Shown here: positions 9,093 to 18,038 of the stretch, piece by piece
How positions within the stretch are numbered: the first letter of the stretch is position 1
Layout of the letters: each line of letters opens with the position of its first letter
Source of the DNA: Natrialba magadii ATCC 43099
GTDB taxonomy: Archaea > Halobacteriota > Halobacteria > Halobacteriales > Natrialbaceae
Length of the DNA stretch: 64,000 nucleotides
Reading direction: 5' to 3'
Assembly: GCF_000025625.1 (NCBI RefSeq)
Contig: NC_013922.1
Span: 3,534,001-3,598,000 of the forward strand
Program-made: the position numbers and the translations under genes
Notes under the pieces: model-generated
What the model saw: the letters and a program-made list of their open reading frames with translations, nothing else
Told to the model about the DNA's origin: nothing
Database searches by the model: none

Positions 9093-10022
9093 TCAGTCGG
9101 CCGCAGTTTCCGCCTCGAGTGCTGCCCGAACATCACCGTACTGGTCGAAGCGCTCGGCACCGATGTAATCGATCGTATCCTGGAGATACTGGACAAGCTG
9201 GTGGCCGATCCGATCCGGATCGTAGCCCTCGAACGGCTGGTCGTCGTAGAGTGGGTCGCTCAACAACCGATTCTCGACGTACTCTTCCATTCGCGGCTCG
9301 TAGACATCGGCGACGATATCGGGTTCGGCAATCGCGAGCTGTTTCATCACCCAGCGGCCGTTCTCGATGTGACGAGTTTCGTCCTGTCGCACCTTGCCGA
9401 TGGCCTGCTGGAACGACTCGAGTACGGAGTCTCTGCCCATCTGAGTTGCCTTCAGTTCGATCATCTGGTCGAAACTGAGGTAGCCCCCGCGGGCGAGTTG
9501 CGCCTCGACGATGCCCATGTAGTTGAGGTAGGCTTCACCGAGGCTGTAGACGAGCTCGGTCCGGTCTCCGCTGTTGACCGCCGCGAGGAGGTCGTCTGCG
9601 GTGTCGTAGAGGTCGTCCGTACTGTACCCCTGTTCCTGATAGCCGCCCTCGCGGTAGGGCGCGGTGTTCTGTGTGCCGAAGACTTCCTCGAAGTACCGAC
9701 TGAAGAGGTCAGTGTGCTTGGCCTCCTCGTAGACCTGCTGGGCGAGGTACATTTCCTCCTGAACGGTGTCGAAGGGGAGCTCGTCGTTCGGGAGCGCGTC
9801 GAGTGCCATCATGTACGGCGCGAGCGTCCGCGTCACGTCTTCTTCGCCGTCGTAGAAGCCAGAACACGTCGCGAGAAAGCGGTGTTGTTCGGCCTCCGAG
9901 AACTGCTCCCAATCTTCGCGGTCCTGCGTCAGGTCGTAGTCGTCCGGATCCCAGGTTCCCTCACGCTTTCCCTTCCGGTACAGTTCGTAGGACTTCTCGC
10001 GATTACTGTAGTCGATCGGCAT
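9093..10022 (-). CDS. R2-like ligand-binding oxidase (R2lox)
   Basis: 309 residues of the ferritin-like R2 family, often annotated as ribonucleotide reductase beta chain. Candidate metal ligands are Glu60, Glu100, His103 (EEAKH), Glu173, Glu215 and His218 (DETRH). Val63 sits three residues after Glu60 and Tyr168 five before Glu173, the positions that form the Val-Tyr ether cross-link in characterised R2lox proteins with a Mn/Fe site. This makes R2lox, not a true ribonucleotide reductase subunit, the better call; no reductase alpha-chain gene is nearby. Its substrate is unknown; relatives bind a long-chain fatty acid, which fits the surrounding lipid genes. Residue matching was done by eye. 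Confidence 0.8.
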   Translation of the reverse strand: MPIDYSNREKSYELYRKGKREGTWDPDDYDLTQDREDWEQFSEAEQHRFLATCSGFYDGEEDVTRTLAPYMMALDALPNDELPFDTVQEEMYLAQQVYEEAKHTDLFSRYFEEVFGTQNTAPYREGGYQEQGYSTDDLYDTADDLLAAVNSGDRTELVYSLGEAYLNYMGIVEAQLARGGYLSFDQMIELKATQMGRDSVLESFQQAIGKVRQDETRHIENGRWVMKQLAIAEPDIVADVYEPRMEEYVENRLLSDPLYDDQPFEGYDPDRIGHQLVQYLQDTIDYIGAERFDQYGDVRAALEAETAAD

Positions 10023-10104
10023 GTGAGATTATGACGTACTCCCGGAAGATAACTGTTCGTCTGACGTTCGCGATTCGATGGTTGTTCCGCAGGAGAGTTG
10101 CAGC

Positions 10105-11646
10105 TTAGTCTTCCGAACCCGGTTCGACCGAGTCACGGGAGTCGTGAGAATCGCGAGAATCGCGAGAATCGTGAGCGCCGTGAGCGCCGTGAGCGCCGTG
10201 AGCGCCGTGAGCATCGTCTCGAGTACCCTCGCTATCAGCACCGAGGGGACCTGCTGCGGAGGTGTCCTCGTGATCGACGCGATCAACACGCTCGTGGGCG
10301 TCGAGCGAGGTCATCGTCAGATAGACTTGGCTGGGATCACGCTTTCGGAGCCGATACTGATAGTAGCCGTACGCGAGCACGAACCAGCCGAGTAGGACGA
10401 GACCGACAATCGGTTGCTGAAGCAACGTGATCACCCAGAAGCTGGCAGTCGTGATCGCGCCGCCGACGACAGCGAGCAGCAGGCCGCGCGAACGCCGAAG
10501 CCGGAACGGCGCATTCGCGTAGTGCTCGGGAAACTCTCGGGGCAGATTCCAGAGTCCAACGGCACAGAAGAAGTACGCGGTGAGACTCGCCAGACCGATA
10601 AACGTCGAGAGACCAACAATTTCGCCCGCGATAGGAACGAGCAAGAACGGCGGCAGGCCGAGGGCGAGAACCGAGACGTGCGGCGTGTCGAATCGGGGAT
10701 GAATGCGGGAGAACGATTCGGGGAGGATACCGTCCCGGCTAGCTCGCATGAGCGTCCGCGAGAAAACGAGTAGTGTCGTGTTGACTGTCGTGACGACGGC
10801 GAAGATCGCACCCGCGGCGATGACGTACTCGCCCCACCAGGGCAGGTAGACCGACACCACTAGCGCGAGGTCCGCCTCCCCGCCGAGTTGCGTGTAGGGA
10901 ACGACGCCAACGAGGACGGCGATAAGCGCGACGTAGACGACCGCGACGATACCGATACCGAGCCCGAGCACGAGCGGAATCGTCCGTTTCGGGTCGTCGA
11001 TCTCCTCGCCGAGTTCGATCAGGAGGCCGAAGCCGAGGAAGGGGTAAAAGAGCGCGACGACGGCGAGCGCAAACGCACCGTAGTCCGGGAAGAACGGAGC
11101 GTAGTTCGCGGTATCAACTGCGGTCGCGCCGGGGACGATGAACGTGAGCAACGCGAGCAGCAGGCCGACGAAGAAGACGAGTTGCACCTGTGCGACGAGT
11201 CGGAGGCCGACGACGTTGATGAACAGCGTGAACGCGAGCAGGCCGTAGATGAGCGCGAGTGGCGAAACGTCGAAGAAAATCTGCGTGTACTCGGCGAAGC
11301 CGGTCGCCGTGATGAGCAGCGAGGCCCAGGCGACCAGCGGAATCGTAACTGGGACGAGAAACCCCCAGAACGGCGCGACGAGCCGCGAGATGTAGACGTA
11401 GAGGCCACCCGCGACGGGCATCGCCGAACCAAGCAGTGCGTTGTACAACACGACGAACGCTGCCGGAATCGCCGCCAGTAGCGCCGCCACCACGATCGCC
11501 GGACCGGCGTCGCCGGCAAGCGGGCCGGGCAACACGAAGATCGGCACCGCGATCGCGTTCCCAACCAGGAGCGCGAGCACACCGAGTAAACCAACGTTCG
11601 AGGACAACGTCTCCGATCCGTCCGCACTCGAACTCGAGTTGCTCAT
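10105..11646 (-). CDS. APC-family amino acid permease
   Basis: 513 residues with about twelve hydrophobic segments. The first helix has the APC-type glycine-rich start (LVGNAIAVPIFVLPG) and helix six follows the family layout (ELGEEIDDPKRTIPLVLG, the conserved EE..P..I.. loop). It probably imports or exchanges amino acids; the substrate is not evident. The last ~60 residues are a hydrophilic tail with His-Gly-Ala repeats (four copies) and Ser-Arg-Asp repeats, encoded by 9-bp DNA repeats. Its ATG overlaps the stop of the small membrane gene upstream (ATGA), so the two are translationally coupled. Confidence 0.88.
   Translation of the reverse strand: MSNSSSSADGSETLSSNVGLLGVLALLVGNAIAVPIFVLPGPLAGDAGPAIVVAALLAAIPAAFVVLYNALLGSAMPVAGGLYVYISRLVAPFWGFLVPVTIPLVAWASLLITATGFAEYTQIFFDVSPLALIYGLLAFTLFINVVGLRLVAQVQLVFFVGLLLALLTFIVPGATAVDTANYAPFFPDYGAFALAVVALFYPFLGFGLLIELGEEIDDPKRTIPLVLGLGIGIVAVVYVALIAVLVGVVPYTQLGGEADLALVVSVYLPWWGEYVIAAGAIFAVVTTVNTTLLVFSRTLMRASRDGILPESFSRIHPRFDTPHVSVLALGLPPFLLVPIAGEIVGLSTFIGLASLTAYFFCAVGLWNLPREFPEHYANAPFRLRRSRGLLLAVVGGAITTASFWVITLLQQPIVGLVLLGWFVLAYGYYQYRLRKRDPSQVYLTMTSLDAHERVDRVDHEDTSAAGPLGADSEGTRDDAHGAHGAHGAHGAHDSRDSRDSHDSRDSVEPGSED
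10129..10215. repeat. 9-bp tandem repeats in permease tail
   Basis: Four perfect copies of GTGAGCGCC run from 10171 to 10206, preceded by three copies of GAGAATCGC-like units. They lie inside the 3' end of the permease gene; because the unit is three codons long, copy-number change keeps the frame. Confidence 0.9.
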
Positions 11647-11894
11647 TCGCCTGACTCTCGAGTCCCCTGTCGCTGGCGAAGTCGGTAGGAGCGATACTGC
11701 CGTCCGACGGCGAAGCCGGCGAGTGCGCCAACGAACGGCAGGATGACGAGCAACAGCGCACTCGTCAACATTCCGGCCACGACGCCGCTCGCGAGCCCGA
11801 AGACCAGTCCACCCTCTGGATACTGTGCAGCCGCAATCTCGCGTTCGACCCCATCCATCTCCGATGGGACGTCCCGGAATCGTCCGATCGACAT
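11643..11894 (-). CDS. small two-helix membrane protein
   Basis: 83 residues from the ATG at 11894 (MSIGRFRDVP); an in-frame upstream codon at 11942 would add a weak 16-residue leader. Two hydrophobic helices (about residues 30-70: GLVFGLASGVVAGMLTSALL and ILPFVGALAGFAVG) end in an Arg-rich stretch, so it is probably an inner-membrane protein with a positive tail inside. Its stop codon overlaps the permease start by the ATGA arrangement, implying joint expression and perhaps a role with the permease. I do not recognise a named family. Confidence 0.7.
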   Translation of the reverse strand: MSIGRFRDVPSEMDGVEREIAAAQYPEGGLVFGLASGVVAGMLTSALLLVILPFVGALAGFAVGRQYRSYRLRQRQGTRESGE

Positions 11895-12072
11895 GGTGTG
11901 GGTAACCACACCATGCCCCAAGTAGGTATCGCCCCGCTCCACCCGGTGCGAGGAGCCTGGAGGGATGGCTTCAGCGAGAAGGGGACTCGAGTACCAGCGC
12001 GAAAAGTGCGCTCCGAGAGGAAAGCAGGCAGCAACAGCGAAACGGGCGAACGGACCACAGGAGCGAGTTCGG

Positions 12073-13317
12073 TTAAATCAGTTCGCGTGCGATCGTCCGC
12101 TTCTGAATTTCGTCCGTCCCTTCGAAGATGCGGAAGACACGCGCAGAGCGGTAGTTGCGTTCGATCGGGAGTTCTTTCATGTATCCCGCGCCGCCGTGGA
12201 CCTGCATGGCGATGTCCGCCGCCTTGTTCGCGAGTTCTGCGCCGCGGAGTTTCGCCATGGACTCTTCCTTGCGGGCGCGATCGCCGTTGTCCATCTTCCA
12301 GGCGGCGTAGCGGTAGAGCTGACGGGTCTGCTCGATGTCCGTCGCGAGGTCGGCAAGCTGGAAGGAGACGCCCTGCCGATGGCCGATTGGCTTGTCGAAC
12401 GTTTCGCGGTCGCGGGCGTACTCCACGGACATGTCGAGCAGGTACTGGGCTGTCCCGACCGAGTTCGCGGCGATGTTGATCCGGCCGCCGCCGATCCAGC
12501 TCATCGCTGCCGTGAATCCCTGGTCGACCTCGCCGAGGATCTGGTCCTCGCCGACGCGGCAATCGTCGAAGTGGAGTTCGGCGTGTTGGCCGGGCGTCAT
12601 CCCCATCGATCGGTGAATCGTTCCGACCTCGAAGCCCGGATTGTCGGCCTCGACGAGGAAGCAGGTGATGCCGTGCAGATCGCCGTCCTCACCGCTCGTC
12701 CGCGCGAAAACCATCGCGAAGTCAGCGTAGGGCCCGTTCGTGATGTACACCTTCTGGCCGTTGATGACCCACTCGTCACCATCGTTCTCCGCAGCGGTGC
12801 CGCTCCGCTCCGAGTCGCTATGTGACTCGCTCTTCTCCGCGACGGTGTCCATATGATGGGCGTCACTACCGTGGCCCGGCTCCGTCAGCGCGAAACAGGT
12901 CGTAATCTCGCCATCCATCAGCGGCTGCAGGTACCGCTCGCGCTGCTCCTCGTCGCACGCGAGGAGAATCGGCGTTGGCCCGCCGGCACCGCCGAAGATT
13001 GCGCTGTGAAAGCCCGGCGGCCGGTTCGCCATGTGTTCGCCGACGATTGCACGAGTGAGGATATCGACGTCGCCACCGCCGACCTCCTCGGGCATCGTCA
13101 TCCCGTAGAAACCCGCTTCGACTGATTTCTTGCGGATCGTCTCGACGACCTCGCGATACGCCGGTACCTGTCGGTGATTCTCGTCGACGATGTGCTTCTC
13201 GTAGTCCTGACCCAGAAACTGCTCGTACTCCTGCTCGAGTGGAGCGACCTCCTGCTCGATGAAGTCCTCGAGTGCCTTCGTAATCTGCACCGCCTCTGAC
13301 GGCTCGCTGAAATCCAT
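12073..13317 (-). CDS. acyl-CoA dehydrogenase
   Basis: 414 residues. FALTEPGHGSDAHHM (around residue 130-145) is the FAD/substrate loop, GQKVYITNGPYAD follows, and VHGGAGYMKELPIERNYR with FRIFEGTDEIQKRTIA near the end carries the usual catalytic glutamate. A Ser/Glu-rich insertion of about 18 residues (EKSESHSDSERSGTAAEN) splits the small beta domain between the TEPGHGSD loop and the INGQK strand. Oxidises acyl-CoA to enoyl-CoA. It is divergent from an IclR-type regulator across a 95-base promoter region, suggesting local control by that regulator. ATG at 13317 is placed for leaderless transcription. Confidence 0.92.
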   Translation of the reverse strand: MDFSEPSEAVQITKALEDFIEQEVAPLEQEYEQFLGQDYEKHIVDENHRQVPAYREVVETIRKKSVEAGFYGMTMPEEVGGGDVDILTRAIVGEHMANRPPGFHSAIFGGAGGPTPILLACDEEQRERYLQPLMDGEITTCFALTEPGHGSDAHHMDTVAEKSESHSDSERSGTAAENDGDEWVINGQKVYITNGPYADFAMVFARTSGEDGDLHGITCFLVEADNPGFEVGTIHRSMGMTPGQHAELHFDDCRVGEDQILGEVDQGFTAAMSWIGGGRINIAANSVGTAQYLLDMSVEYARDRETFDKPIGHRQGVSFQLADLATDIEQTRQLYRYAAWKMDNGDRARKEESMAKLRGAELANKAADIAMQVHGGAGYMKELPIERNYRSARVFRIFEGTDEIQKRTIARELI

Positions 13318-13340
13318 ATCTCATATCACAGCAATTGACA

Positions 13341-13350
13341 TATAAATGTT
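13341..13350 (-). promoter_or_regulatory. TATA-like box of acyl-CoA dehydrogenase
   Basis: Minus-strand CATTTATATG is centred 28 bases before the ATG at 13317, in the short region shared with the divergent IclR-type gene. The same region would have to hold the regulator's operator if it acts locally. Confidence 0.6.
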
Positions 13351-13412
13351 ACCGTGCACCATACTGTTCGGCGCAGCGGAACACCTTTGTCAGCCCACAG
13401 GAATTGTGTCGT

Positions 13413-14186
13413 ATGGGAACACAAGGCAGGAATTCGGTGGATCGGATCGACGCAGTCGTGAAGACCCTGGATGTTCTCGAGGCCCTCTGGCAGGCCGACG
13501 GCGCTGGCGTAACCGAGGTCACGGAGCGAACTGGACTCGCGAAGAGCACGGTCCACGCGCACCTGACGACGCTCCGGTCGAAGGGGTACGTCGTCCAGGA
13601 AGGCGACGAGTACCGACTGAGTCTCCGATTTCTTTCGTTTGGCGAGCACGTTAAACACGCCGAACCGCTGTACGAGGCGTCCAAGACGCCGATTGCGGAT
13701 CTCGCTGAGCAGACCGGCGAGCGGGTCCTCTGTTCAACAGTACAGAACGGCCTCGGTACCGTCCTCCGTACCTGCGACGGCGACCGCTCGGTCCCCTCGG
13801 ATATCACTGTCGGCACGCATACCTACCTCCACTGCTCTGCCGGCGGCAAGGCCATGCTCGCTCACTTCGACGAGGAGCGCGTTGCAGACATCGTCGACAC
13901 CTGGGGCCTCCCCGCCTTTTCGGACGAGACGATCACCACCTGGGACGAGCTCACGGCCGAACTCGAGACGGTCCGCGAGGAGGGCCTCGCATATAATCAC
14001 GGAGAGTACCTCCCGGGACTCAGCGCCGTCGGCGCGCCCATTCTGGACAACGACGACACGGTCTACGGTGCCGTCTCGATTTCGGGACCAACGCACCGAC
14101 TCGAGAGCGAGTGGGATATCGACGACCTCCACAACCAACTGCTCTCGGCCGCGAACACTATCGAAGTCAACCTGCTGTTCACGTAG
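13413..14186 (+). CDS. IclR-family transcriptional regulator
   Basis: 257 residues from ATG 13413; 26 extra in-frame codons upstream do not look like the family. Residues ~8-70 form a winged helix (VVKTLDVLEALW, GLAKSTVHAHLTTLRSKGYV, the recognition helix). Residues ~80-255 form the IclR ligand-binding domain with TGERVLCSTVQNG, HCSAGGKAMLAHF and the typical end LPGLSAVGAPILDNDDTVYG. Such proteins control catabolic operons in response to small carbon metabolites. Its position, divergent from the acyl-CoA dehydrogenase, suggests it regulates that gene and perhaps itself. Confidence 0.92.
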   Translation: MGTQGRNSVDRIDAVVKTLDVLEALWQADGAGVTEVTERTGLAKSTVHAHLTTLRSKGYVVQEGDEYRLSLRFLSFGEHVKHAEPLYEASKTPIADLAEQTGERVLCSTVQNGLGTVLRTCDGDRSVPSDITVGTHTYLHCSAGGKAMLAHFDEERVADIVDTWGLPAFSDETITTWDELTAELETVREEGLAYNHGEYLPGLSAVGAPILDNDDTVYGAVSISGPTHRLESEWDIDDLHNQLLSAANTIEVNLLFT

Positions 14187-14783
14187 CGTTCAACGCTGTC
14201 GAACGCGTCCGGCGGCGTGGGCTCGAGTACAGTGCCTGAAACCCGACTCGTTTCACCTGTGGTTACAATCATACGATTGTAAACGCTTCGGCGTCTGTCG
14301 AAGGGTATGTTCGTATCGAGTGGGGCCAATTAGATATTCATTCTACCTGCTAAGAAGATGTAGACATAAGAAAAATAACATGATGAATAAAATTCGGCCA
14401 GGAAGTCGTAACCAGTATAGTGTCGCTTAGAGAGTCTAGCAGCGGCTAAAAGGAGTATGGCTGTTCAATAGCTGGTAAACTGGTCTATATCCATGATCGC
14501 GGTAGATAGTCTGCTTACACCAGATATATTCGACTTTCATATCTCTATCACACTACCAGACACATAGCTATCATAAGTTATACATTCATCTTCTGATTCT
14601 GACTATTTTGTCAAAACTGTTTGGGACGAGAACCAGAACTCGAGTACTGTCTGTCCGAATGCATGAAGAACCCCCACTTTCGAACGCGCAAGCGAACAGT
14701 CGCCAACGGCATCGCGTCGGTGCCCGTGAGAGTCATCCAGCGTCAGAAAATGATTGATACATCACCTCGAACAAGGCCAGAAC
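14187..14783. other. 597-bp A+T-rich intergenic gap
   Basis: After the IclR gene the base composition falls sharply between about 14320 and 14620, then recovers. No supported gene is seen on either strand. The gap holds a palindrome at 14264-14281 and a small CTTCG/CGAAG hairpin at about 14286-14303 that could end transcription. The low G+C segment could be the scar of a lost mobile element; no terminal repeats were found by eye. Confidence 0.6.
14264..14281. promoter_or_regulatory. perfect palindrome, possible operator
   Basis: TACAATC-ATAC-GATTGTA, seven-base arms around a four-base spacer, lies 80 bases after the IclR gene stop. Its size suits a dimeric DNA-binding protein; a terminator is an alternative. 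Confidence 0.4.
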
Positions 14784-15242
14784 ATGGACGAGCACGAGGG
14801 AGCCGTCGGTACCGACTCCACGGCGACCGACGGAGACCACCACCCCACACAGGTCGAGTTCGCGGACGGACCGATCGTCGCCGAGTTTAGCCACTGTGAC
14901 ACCGTCCGCGTAACCGGCAACCTATCCGACGTGATCCTCTCACTGTTCTGGTGGGACGAGGACGGCCAAATCGGGACCATCTCCGAACCCGTCGGTGGTG
15001 TCGATGACGAGCGTGAGGTCTCCGCCACCGACGAGTTCGGCGACTTCACTCACGGTCCGATTCTCACCGGACTCGAGTGCTTCACTGGCGGCGGACCGGT
15101 CGTCCCAGGTGCTGGTGCTGTCGAACTATCGAATCCGACGGTCGATGCGTGCATCGCCGCCGTTCGATCGGAGCACGACGGGCCAGAGGAACTCGAGTCA
15201 CCGTTCGATCGATCCGCGAGCACACTCGAGACGACGGAGTAG
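14784..15242 (+). CDS. hypothetical acidic protein
   Basis: 152 residues from ATG 14784 (MDEHEGAVGTD); the frame is open for ten codons upstream. After a 25-residue disordered acidic leader, the middle shows alternating hydrophobic residues and two tryptophans (VILSLFWWDEDGQIG), a Gly/Pro-rich FTGGGPVVPGAG loop, and one helix (VDACIAAVRSEH). The composition is soluble and cytoplasmic, with no signal peptide. I do not recognise a family. It precedes the universal stress protein gene on the same strand by 64 bases, so cotranscription is possible. Confidence 0.65.
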   Translation: MDEHEGAVGTDSTATDGDHHPTQVEFADGPIVAEFSHCDTVRVTGNLSDVILSLFWWDEDGQIGTISEPVGGVDDEREVSATDEFGDFTHGPILTGLECFTGGGPVVPGAGAVELSNPTVDACIAAVRSEHDGPEELESPFDRSASTLETTE

Positions 15243-15306
15243 GGACCGGAGAGACGAGACGTTTTGACAGCGGAGTACGAACACGACACAGACACCCGTT
15301 CACGCT

Positions 15307-15708
15307 ATGTACGACACGATTCTGGTCCCGACCGACGGCCGTCCGAATACGGAGCGAGCGATCGAAGAAGCGATTGGGCTCGCAGACGCCCACGACGCGA
15401 CGCTGCACGCACTCTACGTCATCAACTCGGCCGAAATTGCACCGGGGGTTGATTTCGAAGATCTCGAGCCGATCGGCGAATCGGCCGTCGAATACGTCGC
15501 CGATCGCGCGGCTGTCGCCGGTGTTTCTGCCGTCGAAACGTGTGTGCAACACGGCCTCCGACATCAGGCGATCCTCGACTACGCTGACGCCCACGACGTC
15601 GACCTGATCGTCGTCGGTCGAACGAGTGGACTCGACCGGTATCTCCGAAAGAGTGTTTCCAAGCAAGTTTCCGAGGAGGCGTCTATTCCGGTGTTGGTCG
15701 TCGAGTAG
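15307..15708 (+). CDS. universal stress protein, UspA family
   Basis: 133 residues, the normal single-domain length. It opens with MYDTILVPTDGRPNTERAIEEAIGLA, the nucleotide-binding first strand and helix, and ends with DLIVVGRTSGLDRYLRKSVS and PVLVVE. The ATP-binding signature G-2x-G-9x-G-(S/T) is degenerate here, with lysine where the last glycine is usual, so ATP binding is uncertain. Function in stress tolerance is inferred from the family. The 8-bp repeats begin six bases after its stop codon. Confidence 0.92.
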   Translation: MYDTILVPTDGRPNTERAIEEAIGLADAHDATLHALYVINSAEIAPGVDFEDLEPIGESAVEYVADRAAVAGVSAVETCVQHGLRHQAILDYADAHDVDLIVVGRTSGLDRYLRKSVSKQVSEEASIPVLVVE

Positions 15709-15713
15709 CCGAC

Positions 15714-15761
15714 ACACCAACACACCAACACACCAACACACCGACACGCCGACACGCCGAC
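15714..15761. repeat. six 8-bp tandem repeats
   Basis: Three copies of ACACCAAC, one ACACCGAC and two ACGCCGAC follow directly after the universal stress protein gene. They are noncoding. Confidence 0.9.
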
Positions 15762-15909
15762 ACGGGTGCATGGCTACACACCAACACGTCACAGCGAGCA
15801 GAGTGACACCAATCTCGACGTGTGAGACAGGGTAGCGAGTCGAAATCGGACGTGTCTGCCGCGTCTGCAAGACACTTTTGTGGGACTCGATTAAGCCGAC
15901 ACGGTTCTT

Positions 15910-17424
15910 GTGAGTCGTCGATCGTTCAATCCGATCCGGCTGTGTATCTACTGGATCGGACTCGCGCTTGCCCGTCTCGGGTTGATAGACCCCGAGCGAG
16001 CGCAGCGAACGTCAGACCTTGCGTGGCCCCGTGTCGTCACTGGTGTCGCGCGAATGTCGAAGAACGCGGTCGACGTCGCGATGGTTGGCGTGGCGGTCGG
16101 ATCGACGGCTATCGCCGGCGTCGGCTTCGCCTCGCCGTTCTGGGGGCTCGCGTTCGCCCTCGGCGGTGGGGTCGCCGGCGGTACCATTGCACTCGTCTCC
16201 CAGCGCTTCGGCGCGAACTCGTTCGACTCGCTCGGGCAGGCGGTGCGCTCGAGTACCCTCCTCGTACTCATCCTCACGCTGCCGGTGACAGCGCTGTTCT
16301 GGACGTATCCGACCGAACTCATTTCGCTCATTGGGAACGATTCAGAGACCATCGCGCTCGGTGCGGAGTACCTGCAAATCGTCGGTCTCGGGGTTCCGTT
16401 CGCCGGACTCAATCTCATCGGTAGCCGGACGTTCGTCGGCATGGACGACGCCTGGACGCCGATGATCGTCCGTGCGGGCGGTGCCGTCGCCAACATCGCG
16501 CTCAACGCGGTGCTTATCTTCGGGTTCGGGCTGGGCGTCGAGGGCGCAGCGCTCGGTACGGTACTTGCGAACGTGGTCGTCTCCGCGACGTTCGCGGTCG
16601 GACTCGTCGCGGGCTGGCTCCCCGGCGTCGGGACGTTCCCCGTTAGCGTCGATCCCTTCGGGAGCTACGTCCACGGCGAGACGGTTCGGAACCTGACGAA
16701 AATCGGACTCCCGGTCCTCGGCAGCAAGTCCGTCTGGACTGTCGCCGAGTTCCCGATGCTCGCCATCGTCGCGCTGTTCGGCCCACAGATCGTCGCCGCC
16801 TACGTCATCGCCCGGCGCATCTGGGGACTGATGAACACGCCCGGCTGGGGCTTCGGCCTGGCTGCCTCGAGTCTCGTCGGGCAGGAACTCGGCGTCGGCC
16901 ACGAGTGGCGTGCAGAGCGCTACGGTCGGGAAATTATCCGCTACGCCGTAGCGGTCTACGTCGTCTCGGCCGTAATCGTCTTCGTCTTCGCGGAGCCGAT
17001 CGTGCTCCTGTTCACCGACGATCCAGCCGAACTCTCGATTCCGGCCGCCGTCTCGCTCATCTACGCAGCGTGTCTCGCAATCATCCTGAAAGGCGTCTCG
17101 ACGGGTGCTGAAGGTGCGCTCAAGGCCAGTGGAGACACCAAGTGGCCGTTCTATAGCCAGCTCGTCGGGATGTTCGGACTCGCGATTCCACTCGCCTATC
17201 TCGGTGCAGCCGGGCTGACGATCCCTGCGATCGGTCCGGTCCCCGTTCTGGGGGTAACGATTCCCGGCGTCGATATCGCGCCACTCGGACTGGTGGGCCT
17301 GTATCTCTCGTTCATCGCCGAGACGGCCGCTCCCGCGGTGATCAACTACTACCGGTTCTCGACCGGTCACTGGAAGGCGATCAGTCGGGGTTACCGCCCT
17401 GGTGCAGCACCGAGTGACGACTAG
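15910..17424 (+). CDS. MATE-family efflux transporter
   Basis: 504 residues with about twelve membrane helices in two similar halves, as in multidrug and toxic compound exporters (DinF/NorM type), which use a Na+ or H+ gradient. Characteristic stretches are the first-half segment VGVAVGSTAIAGVGFASPFWG, IGSRTFVGMDDAWTPMIV in the middle, and in the second half FPMLAIVALFGPQIVAAYVIARRI and LKASGDTKWPF. Translation starts with GTG at 15910, the first start after an in-frame stop. Substrate unknown; no regulator is adjacent. Confidence 0.9.
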   Translation: MSRRSFNPIRLCIYWIGLALARLGLIDPERAQRTSDLAWPRVVTGVARMSKNAVDVAMVGVAVGSTAIAGVGFASPFWGLAFALGGGVAGGTIALVSQRFGANSFDSLGQAVRSSTLLVLILTLPVTALFWTYPTELISLIGNDSETIALGAEYLQIVGLGVPFAGLNLIGSRTFVGMDDAWTPMIVRAGGAVANIALNAVLIFGFGLGVEGAALGTVLANVVVSATFAVGLVAGWLPGVGTFPVSVDPFGSYVHGETVRNLTKIGLPVLGSKSVWTVAEFPMLAIVALFGPQIVAAYVIARRIWGLMNTPGWGFGLAASSLVGQELGVGHEWRAERYGREIIRYAVAVYVVSAVIVFVFAEPIVLLFTDDPAELSIPAAVSLIYAACLAIILKGVSTGAEGALKASGDTKWPFYSQLVGMFGLAIPLAYLGAAGLTIPAIGPVPVLGVTIPGVDIAPLGLVGLYLSFIAETAAPAVINYYRFSTGHWKAISRGYRPGAAPSDD

Positions 17425-18038
17425 CGAGCGAGAGAAGCGGTCCAAGCGCACGGCCGGTTCGCTATCGACGTGGATTTTCCGACCCAGAAAACGCGCTGAC
17501 ATCACTAATACCATCCAGTGCAACGGTGAAATTGGGGGACGAGACAGGTCCAACATCCACCCCGCGTTGGTCCCCCATCCGATCACCCACTCGAACGGGT
17601 CCCACCCCCACTGCGAGGGCGGCTCCCGACCCGCACTCGTCACCCGTTCGACCCGCCCTCTCCCCTGACAGCGCCTGTGCCCGCGCTGTCAACCCCACTC
17701 CACTCTCACTCTCGCTTTCGTGGCGAGCGCTTCGGCCCTACAGTTGCGGTCCGTTTTGCTGAACAGTCCGAACGAACACGAGCAGTTGCGACAGCAGACT
17801 GTCCCGTCGAAGTGGACGATCACTGTCAGTCGAGAAGGGAATCCGCCACGTGTTCCAGGTCGTCTCAGCGGAACCTGCCTCGGTCGCATCAACTGAACCT
17901 GCACTCAGCCACATCAGCCGAACCAGTCTCCGATCATATCAACCGACCCGTCCTCAGCCACACCAGCTGAACCCATCCTCAGCCACACCAGCTGAACCCA
18001 TCCTCAGCCGTACCAGTCGACCCCATCTCCAGTCGTCC
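17425..18038. other. 614-bp gap with degenerate repeats
   Basis: No supported gene. The left half (17425-17700) is unremarkable G+C-rich sequence. The right part holds degenerate 25-bp tandem repeats that reach almost to the stop of the DUF7521 gene. Confidence 0.6.
17866..18036. repeat. degenerate 25-bp tandem repeat array
   Basis: About seven head-to-tail units related to CCTCAGCCACACCAGCTGAA plus CCCAT. The two central units (about 17952-18001) are identical and the outer ones diverge. There are no spacers, so it is not a CRISPR array. It lies immediately downstream of the convergent-strand DUF7521 gene. Confidence 0.8.

Noticed and set aside
9093-10022. Ribonucleotide reductase beta subunit
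   Set aside because: Residues match R2lox (Val-Tyr pair, ligand Glu in place of Asp) and no alpha subunit is present.
17866-18036. CRISPR-like direct repeats
   Set aside because: Units are contiguous with no unique spacers, and no cas genes are present.
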